A stretch of 64,000 nucleotides of DNA, taken from assembly GCF_000143415.4 (NCBI RefSeq), contig NW_003314275.1, forward strand, positions 491,889-555,888, written 5' to 3'. The first letter of the stretch is position 1. Each line of letters starts with the position of its first letter. The DNA is from Selaginella moellendorffii. Lineage: Eukaryota > Streptophyta > Lycopodiopsida > Selaginellales > Selaginellaceae. The notes under the pieces were generated by a model. That model did not search any database. It was not told the DNA's origin and saw only the letters and a list, made by a program, of their open reading frames with translations. Of this stretch, positions 29,630-41,460 are shown piece after piece. Both the position numbers and the translations under genes were made by a program.

Positions 29630-30414
29630 TGTAGCGCATGTGGTTTTGACCCTTTATCCTATGGTGATTTACCATAGGATAACACCACGAAGCGGAACCT
29701 AAACCCTCTTTGTGCCACGTGATAGATGCCACGTGTCCATGCCACGTGTCCATAGGAACCTGAGGTTTAGGGCCTTGGCCACTAAACGAAGGAACGGTGC
29801 CAAACTCCCAAGCATGAAGCCAAGGAGTGAGGGAACCGATCCACGGAGCAACTCCTAAGCATAAAGCCCAAGGAGCGAAGGGACAGGAGCCCGGAGCGAC
29901 TTGGAACAATCCTGGAGCAACTAGCATCCCAATGCTAGGACCAGCACGCAAAACGGAGCCAAACGGAGTCTGGCGCTATTTCGGCATACCGGTGGCCTAA
30001 CGCGAGGATATGGGTACTCCACCAACTAGCATGGAATGGAACTTGGGTTTAGACCCAAGCCGGACGCAGAACAAGGACAGGCACGCAAGCGAGAGCTAGA
30101 CTATGCCTCAGGTTGGTCGGCCATGCCCGACCTACCCACTATCCCTACTATACATTTGGAACCCCCCACAGCCCCCCCCCCCCCTGAGGAACACACGCTT
30201 TAGGCTTTCACCCCAAGCCTCCCTTAGTATCAGGAGTTAGTCTCTGGGACAAGCTCGAAACTTACTAAATATGGAATGTCCTTAGATTGCGAATTTGGAC
30301 ATGGGACGAACACCATTGTGTTCAGGCCGATCTCTACATTCCGTAGATATGCCAAATGAGCAAATCTGGACACTTTCCATAAATAGCATTTGGGACCGAA
30401 ATGAGACTAACACA
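29630..30414 (-). repeat. 3' LTR of D2, truncated
   Basis: Matches 33535-34323 of the 5' LTR with about five substitutions, one small indel and a shorter C tract. The outer 370 bp (U3 side, reading TGTCGCGAATGTGAC in the other copy) and the polypurine tract are missing. Because both LTRs are copied from one template, this deletion must have come after insertion. Confidence 0.88.
29655..29681. repeat. Conserved hairpin in D-type LTR
   Basis: Perfect 11-bp arms TATCCTATGGT and ACCATAGGATA around GATTT, about 25 bp from the LTR end. The same hairpin is at 33560-33586 and, with shorter arms, at 62976-62998 and about 8925-8945. The position suggests a role in the LTR's U5 or transcript end; this is inference. 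Confidence 0.7.
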
Positions 30415-33400
30415 AAGTATCATTGACTGACAAGCACAATGCTCGAATGTATCACCCAAAGGAAATAACATTCCAATCTATCAGAGCTAACTCGAGCAAC
30501 AATCAACAAAATAGAATGAATGTTGCATGGCCAACAAACACTCATTCATGCCAACTATTGCACTAGCTAATCTTTATAGATCCCGGTCAATAATACCAAG
30601 GAACTAGAGTTGCTCAAGCAAGTGTCAGCAACATCCTACCGACGTCTCAAATCCAAGAGACCAATCCAGAGCAAACCACAAAGAACATGTGGTATTGCGA
30701 AAAGCCAAAAGCCATCAAAGAGAACAACTAACCATCATGAAAGAACATCAATCATCCCATCAATAAAGAAATGCTGAATCATCGTTGAAGAAAGAATCTA
30801 CCATCCCGAAGAATAGCGAATCATTCTATATCAACAATAACCAAGCAACACCTTTGACAAGGATAATCAATATCCTAGATGACAGTCAGTCATTACCAAT
30901 GATTGCCAGATGCAAGAGCCAACTTCAACATCGAAGCTAACAAGCCAAAATGCCTTCCCCAACAACTCCTAACAAATGGAACAATGAGCATAAAACTCAA
31001 AGAACCAAAAGCTCGAAGAAGCCTATAACCAAGTCTTGCCTATTAATGATCACAAGCCTTGCATGAACTAACTTCAATGCCAAAGAAGAAATCATGGTGC
31101 AACCCACAATATCTTCCTCAACACATCCATAAGCTAGACTTCATAATGCCAAAGCTAATGAAGAGCATATCTGCATCAATCCAAAAGCTAAGCATAACGA
31201 AGCTATGCTCGACAAGTGATCACCAAACGATCCTCCATAAATCCATCTATAGCAAGACGTAATTCACTTCATAACAAGCACAAGAAGAATCATCAATGAT
31301 CGATATATTCCAACTCAAATCCAATAAGGATTCAAACATTCTAATATCAATCACTAACTCTTCTGCTTGTAGAGTTAGCATAGTCCATGACTGAATCACT
31401 TTTCAAGGAAAAGCCAAAGCTTAACCCTTACTAAACAATTTCGTCTAGAACACAACTAACTCAAACTTGCCACTCAGCTCGTTTGAACGTCAATATAGTT
31501 GCTAACTAGCAAATGCATGAATGCCAATAACAGATAGTTATAGCCAAATCATCAACACTATCTTCATTGAGACTAATGAAACTTAATGTCAATCCTAAGA
31601 AGAAACATCTCATTTCACTCGAATCCCAACATTAATAATATCAATGACAAGGCATCACTTCAATGCCATCAACACCATAACAAAGCTAGAATAAAGTAAG
31701 AGTGAATCACCACTCAAAACTCTCTTGCAACCAAGCTAACCAAAGTCGAAAATACTTTACTCAGTATTCGAGACTAATCCTTCAACAATACTCAGCTACA
31801 GATAACACTTCCTTTAGGAGTGAATCACCACATCCAAGACTCCATGAAATCCAACACCATAAACTAAACACAACCAAATGATATCAACAAAGGTAGAGTC
31901 GATATGCCAACATGGAAAACCCATGTAAGTTTAACGACACGATCCTCCGCAATACCATCTAGTAAAGCAAACCCATCACTGCCAAATCATCATCGAGTGA
32001 AACAAGTGTTAACAGTCCTCGACAAAGTGTACAAGCAATCACTAGTCGCGAACAACTAACAATCACTCTTTCAACTTGCCTTCAGAAGACCCAAACACTA
32101 AACTCATGCCATCGAGTTATATACTTGTCCAACATGAACAGAACACTCCAAGTACAAGATATTGGTTCATGGACAAGCACGAACTAGATGACCACTCGAA
32201 TCCAACTCAACCGTAATAAGCTCACCAATGCATCTAGTCAATAGCTCTAAGTATGCCTTGAAGAGGCTAGCTACACATGATCAACACTAAATCGAAACTT
32301 AAGTGAAGACCATGAGATGGACTCATGTTGGTACACAGCCTCCACTTAGACAAAGCTATAATACGGGTACCAACATCTCAAACTTAAACAACTAAGTTGG
32401 ACATCACCATCCTCAGCCAAGGCGCAAGGCTACCAAGACCAAATCAAGATCAGTGAGAGCTCACTACTCTCATAGAGTCTAACAAAATGCAGGGTGCAAC
32501 CTGCCACCAAGCATAACACTACAGAAGAAAGGCACAAAGGTCACCTTTCTTAGAAAAGTGTAACGGCCATTCTTCTACATCAACTCCAGACTCTATCCAA
32601 CTCAATTGCCTTAGCCCCAAAAGTTAGCATCCCTTTCGGGCCACATCATACGAACTATCTACTAAGGTTTAAGTTAACCGAAGTCAACTCCAACCCCTTC
32701 ACTAGTTTGTATTGGCTTATGAAAACGGAATGGTGATAACGGACAAAGTGATAACAGACCAGCCATTTGGAAAAGTCTAAGAAAATTTATGGAAATTTTT
32801 TTTTTTCCATCCTAGAGAAAGAATGGCTCTCAGTCCAGGAATGCAAACTTTCAAGACTCAACCAACTTCCTCCTACTTAACAACTTCACATAGGCTCACC
32901 TCAACATAAATTCTCATGACCCATAGTATGCTTAAGCCTCAAATATCTTTTTACCCATTCTTCCGTCATTCAACACCGATATCCGTAAAAATGCAAATGG
33001 AATATCCAAGGCTTAATCACGAAGACCACATCTTCGGATATCCATATCGCACTAACACTCTTCTTCAACCACCTTCAAGATCCAATGTGAAGCTAAAACA
33101 CTAACAAGAAAAATGACATGGAAAATCAAGCTCTAAGGAAAATTCCTCATAACTCGAAGTAACAATGCCACTTCCACTAACACAAGTGCTAGCGATATTA
33201 ATGCTTTAACTACACACCTTTTCCATCCAACAATCTACTCCAAGTGCTAACAGATAAACCAACAAGTTATAGCAAGTGAATGTTATAACCCTTTCCAACA
33301 CGTTATGGGCAAACTCTCAAGGAACAAGGAACAAGGAACCAACTTAAGCTTAGCATAATGGACCACCACTGAGAATCCAGTCAAAGCTACTACAATGCTA

Positions 33401-33521
33401 CTACATGCAAGTAGATTAGCTTCTCCATCAACCACTTTGGGGTTGATCATCGTTTTCATCTCTACGTATGCAACGAGACTAGTTGCCCAATCTCATTGTA
33501 TAGTACTCGCTGAGACTCATC
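30415..33521 (-). other. D2 interior, no coding capacity
   Basis: 3.1 kb of A/C-rich (plus strand) sequence. No gag, protease, RT or integrase motif can be read on the minus strand, and plus-strand frames are short. About 32255-33430 is shared with D1 and D3, so the interior is a family feature and not a random deletion product. Confidence 0.75.
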
Positions 33522-33532
33522 CTCTGATACCA
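33522..33532 (-). promoter_or_regulatory. Primer binding site of D2 (initiator-Met)
   Basis: Minus strand TGGTATCAGAG, complementary to the 3' end of initiator-Met tRNA, two bases from the 5' LTR end. Confidence 0.9.
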
Positions 33533-33534
33533 AA

Positions 33535-34695
33535 TGTAGCGCACGTGGTTTTGACCCTTTATCCTATGGTGATTTACCATAGGATAACACCACGAAGCGA
33601 AACCTAAACCCTCTTTGTGCCACGTGATAGATGCCACGTGTCACATGCCACATGTCCATGCCACGTGTCCATAGGAACCTGAGGTTCAGGGCCTTGGCCA
33701 CTAAACGAAGGAACGGTGCCAAACTCCCAAGCATGAAGCCAAGGAGTGAGGGAACCGATCCACAGAGCAACTCCTAAGCATAAAGCCCAAGGAGCGAAGG
33801 GACAGGAGCCCGGAGCGACTTGGAACAATCCTGGAGCAACTAGCATCCCAATGCCAGGACCAGCACGCAAAACGGAGCCAAACGGAGTCTGGCGCTATTT
33901 CGGCATACCGGTGGCCTAACGCGAGGATATGGGTACTCCACCAACTAGCATGGAATGGAACTTGGGTTTAGACCCAAGCCGGACGCAGAACAAGGACAGG
34001 CACGCAAGCGAGAGCTAGACTATGCCTCAGGTTGGTCGGCCATGCCCGACCTACCCACTATCCCTACTATACATTTGGAACCCCCCGCCCCCCCCCCCCC
34101 CCCCCCCCCCCCCCCTGAGGAACACACGCTTTAGGCTTTCACCCCAAGCCTCCCTTAGTATCAGGAGTTAGTCTCTGGGACAAGCTCGAAACTTACTAAA
34201 TATGGAATGTCCTTAGATTGCGAATTTGGACATGGGACGAACACCATTGTGTTCAGGCCGATCTCTACATTCCGTAGATATGCCAAATGAGCAAATCTGG
34301 ACACTTTCCATAAATAGCATTTGGGACCGAAATGAGACTAACACAAAGGGCATGATAGCGAGGGTGTTTGGCAGACATGGTAAGCTATTATCTAGCAATA
34401 TTGAGGGACCAATCTCAATATTGCGGGGGTTCCCAACACTAGCAAGTGCAAGCCAACATCATAAGTTTCTCATCACCGTGTCAAGTCTGCTTGACTAATG
34501 GCAACGTAGGATTTCCTGCCTTAGTGCCCTTCCGGTCTAAGTGCACATGTGATGACCAGTTTCTCAACTAACTTAGGCGGAGACTAATAACGGGCCCAGC
34601 AATACCGACCTCCTGCCATCGTGGCAGTAAGGTAAGAGTGTCCGTAAGGACTAGCCGACAGGTAACTTTCGATACCTGAAGTCACATTCGCGACA
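33535..34695 (-). repeat. 5' LTR of D2, full length
   Basis: 1161 bp, minus strand TGTCGCGAATGTGAC to CACGTGCGCTACA. It contains a C tract of more than 20 bases interrupted by one G (34082-34115) and the terminal hairpin (33560-33586). It is the reference for all D-type fragments in the window. Confidence 0.9.
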
Positions 34696-34700
34696 GCATC

Positions 34701-35160
34701 CTCGAACAACAATGGAGTTGGGATTGCATTTGAGTAAGGATGTTCAAGATAAGCTTGATTCCGAGGCAACTAATCTGACCACAGAACTTGATGAGATTCT
34801 AGTGGTGTGCAAACGGAATTTGCAAGCAGCGCGGAGAAGTTTGCCAATGAGCATCGCCAATTTTGGGAATATAAGGTGGGTGATCTCGTCTTTGTGCAAG
34901 TGATCTTTCTATCAAGTGAGCGACGGAACACCTTGGTGCCTTTACGGACAGGGAAGAGTGATAAACTCTCCCATCGATATGCTGGTCCATATGAAGTGTT
35001 GGAGCACATTGGTAAAGCAGCTTATAGGGTGCGGCTGCCAGCTAGGGTGAAAATTCATCCGGTATTTTATGTCAGCCAGTTGAAAGGTGTACTATCTTGG
35101 AGTGACGGGCCCAATGCCTCCTTGATATATACGGTTGTGGACGATGGACCAGGAGCTTGA
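34701..35160 (+). pseudogene. Integrase of B1, part after D2
   Basis: Continues the B1 integrase after the duplicated GCATC: ELGLHLSKDVQDKLDSEA, then a 14-bp loss near 34835 compared with B2. Then FWEYKVGDLVFVQVIFLSSE and HRYAGPYEVLEHIGKAAYRV, then HPVFYVSQLKGVLSWSDG, ending at TGA 35158. The tail ends just after HPVFYVSQLKGVL without a recognisable chromodomain. Confidence 0.85.
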
Positions 35161-35234
35161 GCAGGGTTACCTAGAAAGGGTGATCACCGGTACAACTTGT
35201 CCTTGGGACAAGGACTTTGTTGGGGGGGAAGAAT

Positions 35235-35457
35235 TGTTAGGCGCCAGCTTTGACTACGTGGTCAATGTCGGTCAAAGGGAGGCTCAAGGGTATATTAAGG
35301 CATGTTAGGGTAAGGGACTTAACCTACCTAGTGGAGTGGCGGGTAGTGGAGCTTTTGAGGTAGCTCGGGGGTGGTTAGGTGGTGAGGAACCTCAAGAGGT
35401 GGCGTAGTATAGTTTAGGGCGACTGGATCTCTGTTTTTTTTTAGCCGGATCATAACA
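35235..35457 (+). repeat. 3' LTR of B1 and polypurine tract
   Basis: 223 bp, TGTTAGGCGCC to GGATCATAACA, preceded by the polypurine tract TGGGGGGGAAGAAT (35221-35234). Confidence 0.92.
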
Positions 35458-35514
35458 CTCTCATCTCTATGCTCTCTTCCCTTCAAGAGAGTTTCATTCT
35501 TTTGGGATAAGTGA

Positions 35515-38506
35515 CAGAGAGTCAAGCTTGGAAAAGTTGGTTTGTGTGCAATTGCTAAGGCTACTCATGGCGAGGTAGATGAATCAGCTGAGGAGGTTAT
35601 TGGTAGCGTTATAGGTGGATCTATTGCAGAGGCTACTGGGGGCATAGTAGCTGCTCCTACTACTCCTTAGGCTGGTGGTGCAGGGGGAGCTAGCGGTAGT
35701 GAGGGATTATACATGCATGATTCTGACACCATCTTGAATGATTGTGTTCGGGACACAATTATCCAAGCTCAAGAACGGACACGATGTAAAGTGTTACAGG
35801 AAATGGTATGGAATGGCCCTCATCGATTTCTAGTTCCTTTGTGCCGGTTGGTTCAAAGCCATTGGGTGCGCTCAGCTTATGACCTCAACATGGCTATCTA
35901 CAGCTCCTTTGCCGAGGTCAGATTTAGAAGCACAACTGGTACCTTCATCGTTTCACCAACTTTCCCTGGAACCAGCCAGACAAAGTTAGTGACTAGTGAA
36001 CTTGAGGAAAAATGGGATCCTATATGGCTGCAAAAGTCTCGTAAGTTTGATGGATTCTTAAGACAACATATGGAGACAACAGGGTTCATTAGAAAGCTCT
36101 TTTGGGTGATCGATGGAAACTATAAATGGCTGGCATTTTGGAAGTGCATTCAAGAGAAGTTTCGAGATGATAAAGAATGACACATTAGTGTTCCAGTCAC
36201 ACATACTGTACAGCTCAACATGGCATGCCATAAGATCAACATGTAAGAATCTATTTTTTGTAAACTTAGCCAATATCGTGTTTTTGCAGGCTAAACCAAT
36301 TTGTGTTTCAAGCTTATACATTGGTACATAACATTGAGCACCTTCAGTATATCAGCATGCTCTCGCTAGAGGAGGTCCAAACATTATACAATCGTGAGGT
36401 ATTTGAACAATTCGAGTGAAGTGAGAAACTAGGAAAGGCCAAGAATTGCAGACTTGGTACTAGCTGCCACTTGATTTTTTAATTGTTGTGTGGGCAAAGG
36501 TAAATTGGTATTGAAGTATGTATCAACTTACATAATGTTTCTTGCAGCCCATAATCAAAGGAGAAAGAGCCTCATTCTTTAAAAATGCTTGAGGGGACGA
36601 GTAGCAAAAGGAGATGGAGTGGCATGCGATTGAGCAGTGAAGTTTGAATACAAAGAGAACAAAGGTGGAAAAGTTGTTTTTGATTGCAAACATACGACGC
36701 AGGCAGGAATGGCTTGATAGCATTGCTAAGATTTGTTCTCGCGTTCGTAAGTTCTTATAAAATTTGTGAAACATTTCATAACTCTTTGTATGTGTAGGAA
36801 TTGGTAAAGCACCGGAGGAACTCATTTACAACATCTCCAAGAGTAAAATGTCCTTTGTTGAACAAAGCGTTTGCTTGGAACTTCTCAACACTTGGCTGCA
36901 AAACAATGAAAAATGCTGCGAGATAAGGATGGAGAAGGTGATGAAGGAGAAAGCATACATTTCTCAGAGTATTGCTGCTAGTGAGGATGCTACAAGTTTG
37001 GGACGAGAAGTTTCTTTCTAGCACCTGCATAGGTATCACTCTTGAAGAATATATTTGTTTTTGTCTTACGGAGCTAGGGAATTGTTGGCTTCCACGTGGT
37101 GGGACGAGTTCAACTGAGTTCAAGAACCAACCAAGACAACCATTTCTTGCGAGGCGTATGGTTTATAGGTATTTTCTCAATTCTCATTTATATATTGGTA
37201 TTTATATTTTTGTTTTTCTTTGTAGATATTTAAAATATTGCCCCGGCGCACTAGTATACACAGCCGGTGTTTTGCAGAAGCTCTTGACTAGAAGCAAGAA
37301 GCTTGGGATGTATGAGCCAAAGTTCTATTATCCTTGTACACATAAGAGGGAGCTATGCCCATGGTACCTTGAACTCGTGGAGCAAATGCTGACATCGGGC
37401 TTCGAGCTAGATCTCTACCTTGAATGTCATCCAAGTTCACTTGAAACTTAGCACTTAGCTAAGATATATTAACCTTGAGTTATATTCTTATTTTCCTGAG
37501 GCTCTTTCTGACTGTGATAATGACGTTGTTGAAGTTCAACAACTAAACCTAGGAGTCCACAGTCAGGAAACCATTCAGGAGATGCCAAATTCAAATACCG
37601 TCGAACCAGAAGAAACTGTACAAGAAATTCCAGCATAAGAGATTCTAGTACTTGCTCCTCGAGTCGTCATGGGGGCCATTGTGAAGCCTTTCATGAGAGT
37701 AAGGACTTTGATTTGGAACATTCTTTTATTCATTCTTGATTTCACTTTTTTTTTTATAGATGTTGCAGAGAGCAACCATCAGTCTTTTCAGTGGACTAAG
37801 ACATTCTTCCCATCCCTCCCTACGGCTACAGATGATGACCTGGAAGAGCTCTCCTTTGCAGCTATGCATAAACAAGCTAGTAAGCATGAATTTTATCTCC
37901 AACTTTTAGTTCTAATAATTGATTTTTAGGTTTGCCCTCTATGCCCAATAGCCAGTGTTGGGGAAGTTGCTGTTCTAATTGGGGATGACACACAGCTTTT
38001 AGATTTTACTACTCGGGAACTCTACATGCTTGATCAGTGGATCCATGGTCTGGGTCAACTCACACCTTATGGGAAGATCGATTTCATCTTTTTCGATCTT
38101 CCTGATGGGATGCCACCATTGCAGGGGGATACTCCATCATGGAATGTGTTGCAAGCCCAAAACATTTCCCAAGCCTTAAAGGTTGCGAGCAGCTTCATAA
38201 CATACAAGGGTGTGGTTGTCATGATCCTTCCCTGCTCTCTAATGTGGGAAGGCCTTTTTGCACACTTGGCTGACAACGATGATGGATTTGTCGATTTTCA
38301 TCTAGCTGCCTTCTTTTGAGTATGGCAGTGGACACAAAAGACACTAGTGGGCAGAAGTAAAAGGTGTGTGACTTTTTTATTTACAAATTAACTCTATTAT
38401 ATTTTCTTTTTCTAGGTTTATTCCTGGAACTACCATGCTTTATACCACATTGGGAACAAGCGTAATGCCACACGAGCTGACGAGCATGCTGCTCTTGCTT
38501 TACTAG
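35515..38506 (+). pseudogene. ParB/methyltransferase-like gene, 5' part (exons a-i)
   Basis: Multi-exon gene with GT-AG introns. Exons as read: 35515-36242, 36290-36398, 36548-36746, 36798-37032, 37078-37168, 37226-37698, 37760-37879, 37930-38363, 38416-38506. Exon a ends with KLFWVIDGNYKWLAFWKCI, like the ParB/sulfiredoxin DGNHR motif. Exons e-f join as LARRMVYR|YLKYCPGALVYTAG. Exon h has KIDFIFFDLPDGMPPL, at the place of the DPPY catalytic motif of amino-methyltransferases, then ALKVASSFITYKGVVVMIL. Exon i (YSWNYHALYHIGNKRN) is cut by A2. In-frame stops (for example 35668 TAG, 36178 TGA) and at least two frameshifts make it dead. Start unknown; first in-frame ATG after the TAG is 35713. Confidence 0.6.
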
Positions 38507-38687
38507 TGTTAGGGCGTAGCCACTGAGAGAGTGAGAGAGAGAGAGAGGGAATATTCTGGTCCTTAGAATATTCCCTATCTTCTTTGTTTAAAACCCTTGT
38601 CCCACAAGGGCAAGGGGGGGCATTTTTGCAAAGAGCAGTGAATTTCTCGTGTTTGGGCGAGCATTGGGGGAGATGCCCCTCCTTCCC
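38507..38687 (+). repeat. 5' LTR of A2 (main part)
   Basis: TGTTAGGGCGTAGCC to CTCCTTCCC, with a (GA)n tract and the inverted pair GGAATATTC/GAATATTCC. B2 enters after TTCCC. The last six bases (CCAACA) are at 43590-43595, giving a 187-bp LTR. Confidence 0.9.
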
Positions 38688-38920
38688 TATTAGGCGCCAG
38701 CTTTGACTACGTGGTCAACGTCGGTCAAAGGGAGGCTCAAGGGTATATTAAGGCATGTTAGGGTAAGGGACTTAACCTACCCTAGGGCTCACAGTGGAGT
38801 GGCGGCGCAGTGGAGCTTTTGAGGTAGCTCGGGCGTGGTTGGGTGGTGAGGAACCTCAAGAGGTGGCATAGCATAGTCTAGGGCAACTAGATCTTTGTCT
38901 TTTTGCACCGGATCATAACA
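38688..38920 (+). repeat. 5' LTR of B2 and primer site
   Basis: 233 bp, TATTAGGCGCC (TG mutated to TA) to GGATCATAACA. Primer site TGGTATCAGAG at 38922-38932, initiator-Met type. Confidence 0.93.
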
Positions 38921-38943
38921 TTGGTATCAGAGGATTGGTTGCG

Positions 38944-40746
38944 ATGGCCGACCAAGCTGAATGCTGGAATCCTATTGTCGATGGTGGTGCCGACGATGGT
39001 GCCGACGAAGCTGCGGAGATTTGGACCATTCAAGATGTGGTTCATGAGCTGCGAGCCCTTAATAAAAATTAGCAAGAGATGCAAGACGAGATGCATGGCA
39101 TGATGGATACCATGCGTGGGTGTGTTAAGGCACTCGAGGCTGGACGGGGTAGCGCTTCAAGTAAGCCTTCTTTGGTAGATCAACTCAAGATTCCAACCTT
39201 TTCCGGTGATGGTGGTGTGGACGAGTGTCTCGCTTGGCTAGCCAATGTGAAGAAGTTCTTGGCTGCTAGAGGAACTCCAGATGTAGAGGCTTTAGTGGCT
39301 ATTCCGATGGTTTTGCGTGATGTGGGTCTTCAATTTGAGGAGTCCCGTGTTGCGGATAAGAAACCACCAGTGTCTATCATGGATGAGTTTGAGGTTGCTT
39401 TTTGTTTACGTTTTGCCCCTCATTATGACGTGGAGAATGCTCGTATAGAACTTCGACATTTCCAGCAAGGGAAAATGACGCTCAGGGACTATATTGAGAA
39501 GCTTACTCACTTGATTAGTTGTATTCTAATGAAGGATCCAGATCAAAACAAGTCCTATTTCATTGATGGCCTACATAGTGAGAGCATGCGGCAACACTTG
39601 CGTCATTCTCAGCCTACAAAGAGTTTGGAGAAGCTCTTTGATGCAGCTCGTCGACTTGACAATGACAAGCACAAGTCTTGCAAGCGTTCGCGGAGTTCTT
39701 CTATCGAGAATTGTTGTGATGATCACTGTGGACACAAGGATGGGAACAAGCATCACAAGTTGAAGTCGGTGGTGACTACTTCAGATGCAAAGGGGTCCAA
39801 GAAGCAGAAGTTCTTTGTGAAGAATTATAGACAGAGTTGTCATCATTGCGGCGAACTTGGACACTACAAGGCTGACTGTCGGCAGTTGAAGAATAAGGAA
39901 CAGGACAAGAAGAATGGCCAATCTTCTTCTCACGGTAAGTCAGATACTAAAAAGTTGCAAGCTTTACAGCGTGAGGATGACGAGAACGACCATTCCGGTT
40001 GGAGGAAGAGACTTTCGATCGTTGCTCGTCAGCCCAACTGTGTGTGGAACAAGATGGAGCTCAAGGATATGCGTGAATCAGCTTTAATGCTAGAGGGCGT
40101 GTTCCGTGGTGATCCAATGCGGATTTTACTAGATAGTGGGAGCGATGACAACTTTGTTTCGGCAAAGTTTGTTGCGGAGCATAGCCTGGTCACACGTGGA
40201 GTTCTTCCATACATAGTGGAAGGTGCAACTACCTCTACTCAGCATTTCGATGCTTGTATCGAGAGGCTGGAAGTGTTGGTTGGCAAAACCACACTTGTGG
40301 AGACTTTTTATCTCGCGGATATCCATCGTGTGGATCTCATTTTTGGGATGCCATGGTTGGTGAAGGTGGATCCCGAGATAAAGTGGAGTATTAAACGTAT
40401 CTCGCTGGAGTATGGTGGCATTAAAGATGTGTGGTTTGGCAAGGGTGTTCAACCACTAGTTGTTATGCTCTCTGCTACATCTTTGAAACAGGCTTGTCGT
40501 AATGGAAAACCACTTTCAAGTTACTCGCTATTTGTTCGTGATCTGGGGGACCAAGGCACGTGTGGGGGAGAAGCAGCAGTACGGGATGTACTTGATGAGT
40601 TTTCTGATGTTTTTCCATATGAACTTCCTCATGGATTGCCTCCATTACGAGGTGTGGAGCATGGGATTACATTGGAGCCGGGGACGCGGCCAATTTACCA
40701 ACGTCCATTTCGGTTAAGCTATGTGGAGGAGCAAGAAGTTCAATGA
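38944..40746 (+). pseudogene. Gag-protease and RT start of B2
   Basis: ATG at 38944 (MADQAECWNPIVDGG), TAG at 39070-39072 followed by CAA, then open from 39073 to the TGA at 40744. Capsid region: KKFLAARGTPDVEALVAIPM, FEVAFCLRFAPHYDVENA. Zinc knuckle CHHCGELGHYKADC. Protease LLDSGSDDNFVSAKF and DLIFGMPWLVKVDP, then the beginning of RT (GVEHGITLEPGTRPIYQRPF). Compared with B1 a short piece (WNWL) is missing near 39335. The final TGA replaces a CGA seen in B1. The TAG-CAA context recalls read-through stops but is also explained by decay. Confidence 0.85.
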
Positions 40747-41460
40747 CAAGTCAAGGAGTTACTTGAGTTTGGATTTATTCAGCCAAGTAAGTCTCCGTTT
40801 GGTGCTCCGGTCTTGCTTGTGAAGAAGGATGGTTCAATGCGAATGTGTATTGACTACCGTGCTTTAAACAAGAAGACAGTGAAGAACAAGATGCCGATGC
40901 CACGTGTGGATGATATCTTGGACAAGCTTGGTGAAGCACGAGTGTTTACCAAGATTGATCTGAGGAGTGGATATCATTAGATTGCAATAGATGATGCATC
41001 TATCTCCAAGATGACATTCAGCACAAGCTTCAGACATTTTGAGTTTACCGTTATGCCGTTTGGTTTGACGAATGCACCGGCCACATTTACTCGGTTGATG
41101 ACGGAGGTATTTGGGCGTTATCTTCATGAGTTTGTGGAGATTTTCTTGGACGATATTCTTGTTTTTAGCAAAAATATGGAGGAGCATAGGATGCATTTGC
41201 GCAAGGTTCTTTTGTTACTCCGAGACAGCAAACTTTTTGCAAAGAAGAGCAAATGTGAATTTGCAAAGTCGAAGGTGGAATATCTAGGCCATATTGTGAC
41301 ATCTAAGGGTGTCAAGACGGATCCAAGGAAGGTGGCTGTGGTGGAAAACTGGCCTACACCGATTACAGTGGCCGAGTTGCGCAGTTTTCTTGGTATGGCT
41401 AGTTACTATCGACGTTTCCAGCATAAGTTTGCAGAGGTGGCTATTCCACGCGGTTGTTAG
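40747..41460 (+). pseudogene. Reverse transcriptase of B2
   Basis: [20 protein letters not shown] and [11 protein letters not shown], then TAG at 40978-40980 where B1 has CAG. Then [31 protein letters not shown] (catalytic box near 41150) and FLGMASYYRRFQHKFAEVAI. A 4-bp deletion at about 41447 (B1 reads CCTTTGACGCGG) shifts the frame before RNase H. Confidence 0.9.

Larger units (their letters stand above)
29630..34695 (-). mobile_element. Non-coding LTR element D2 nested in B1
   Basis: 5066-bp insertion with perfect target duplication GCATC (29625-29629 and 34696-34700). The empty site is preserved in B2 (AAGGCATCCTCGAACA, 42804-42819). The primer site TGGTATCAGAG on the minus strand (33532-33522) shows the direction. 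Its 5' LTR is 33535-34695 and its 3' LTR 29630-30414. The 3.1-kb interior has no long frame on the sense strand and no gag or pol, so it is a non-autonomous, LARD-like element. The two LTRs are almost identical where both exist, which makes it recent. Chromovirus proteins probably moved it (inference from 4084-4942). Confidence 0.9.
25601..35457 (+). mobile_element. Ty3/gypsy element B1, split by D2
   Basis: Chromovirus-like element with LTRs of 233 and 223 bp, an initiator-Met primer site and a perfect target duplication CTCTC (25596-25600 and 35458-35462). Order gag, protease, RT, RNase H, integrase. It is interrupted in the integrase by D2 (29630-34695). Its own length without D2 is about 4.8 kb. 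It is more damaged than its relative B2 (38688-43584). It lies between two divergent host-type pseudogenes. Confidence 0.93.

Noticed and set aside
29604-29951. Minus-strand frame of about 115 codons, repeated at 33604-33870
   Set aside because: It lies in the D-type LTR on the sense strand. It is similar in both LTRs only because these are nearly identical. It is not kept in the older D pieces at 8466 and 62610.
30415-33521. Possible host gene in the D2 interior
   Set aside because: Only short frames on the antisense strand; the same interior recurs in D1 and D3 without any conserved frame.
35515-38506. Bacterial or phage contamination as the source of the ParB/methyltransferase-like sequence
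   Set aside because: GT-AG introns join the exons in frame, and plant retrotransposons with target duplications interrupt it, so it is part of the nuclear genome.
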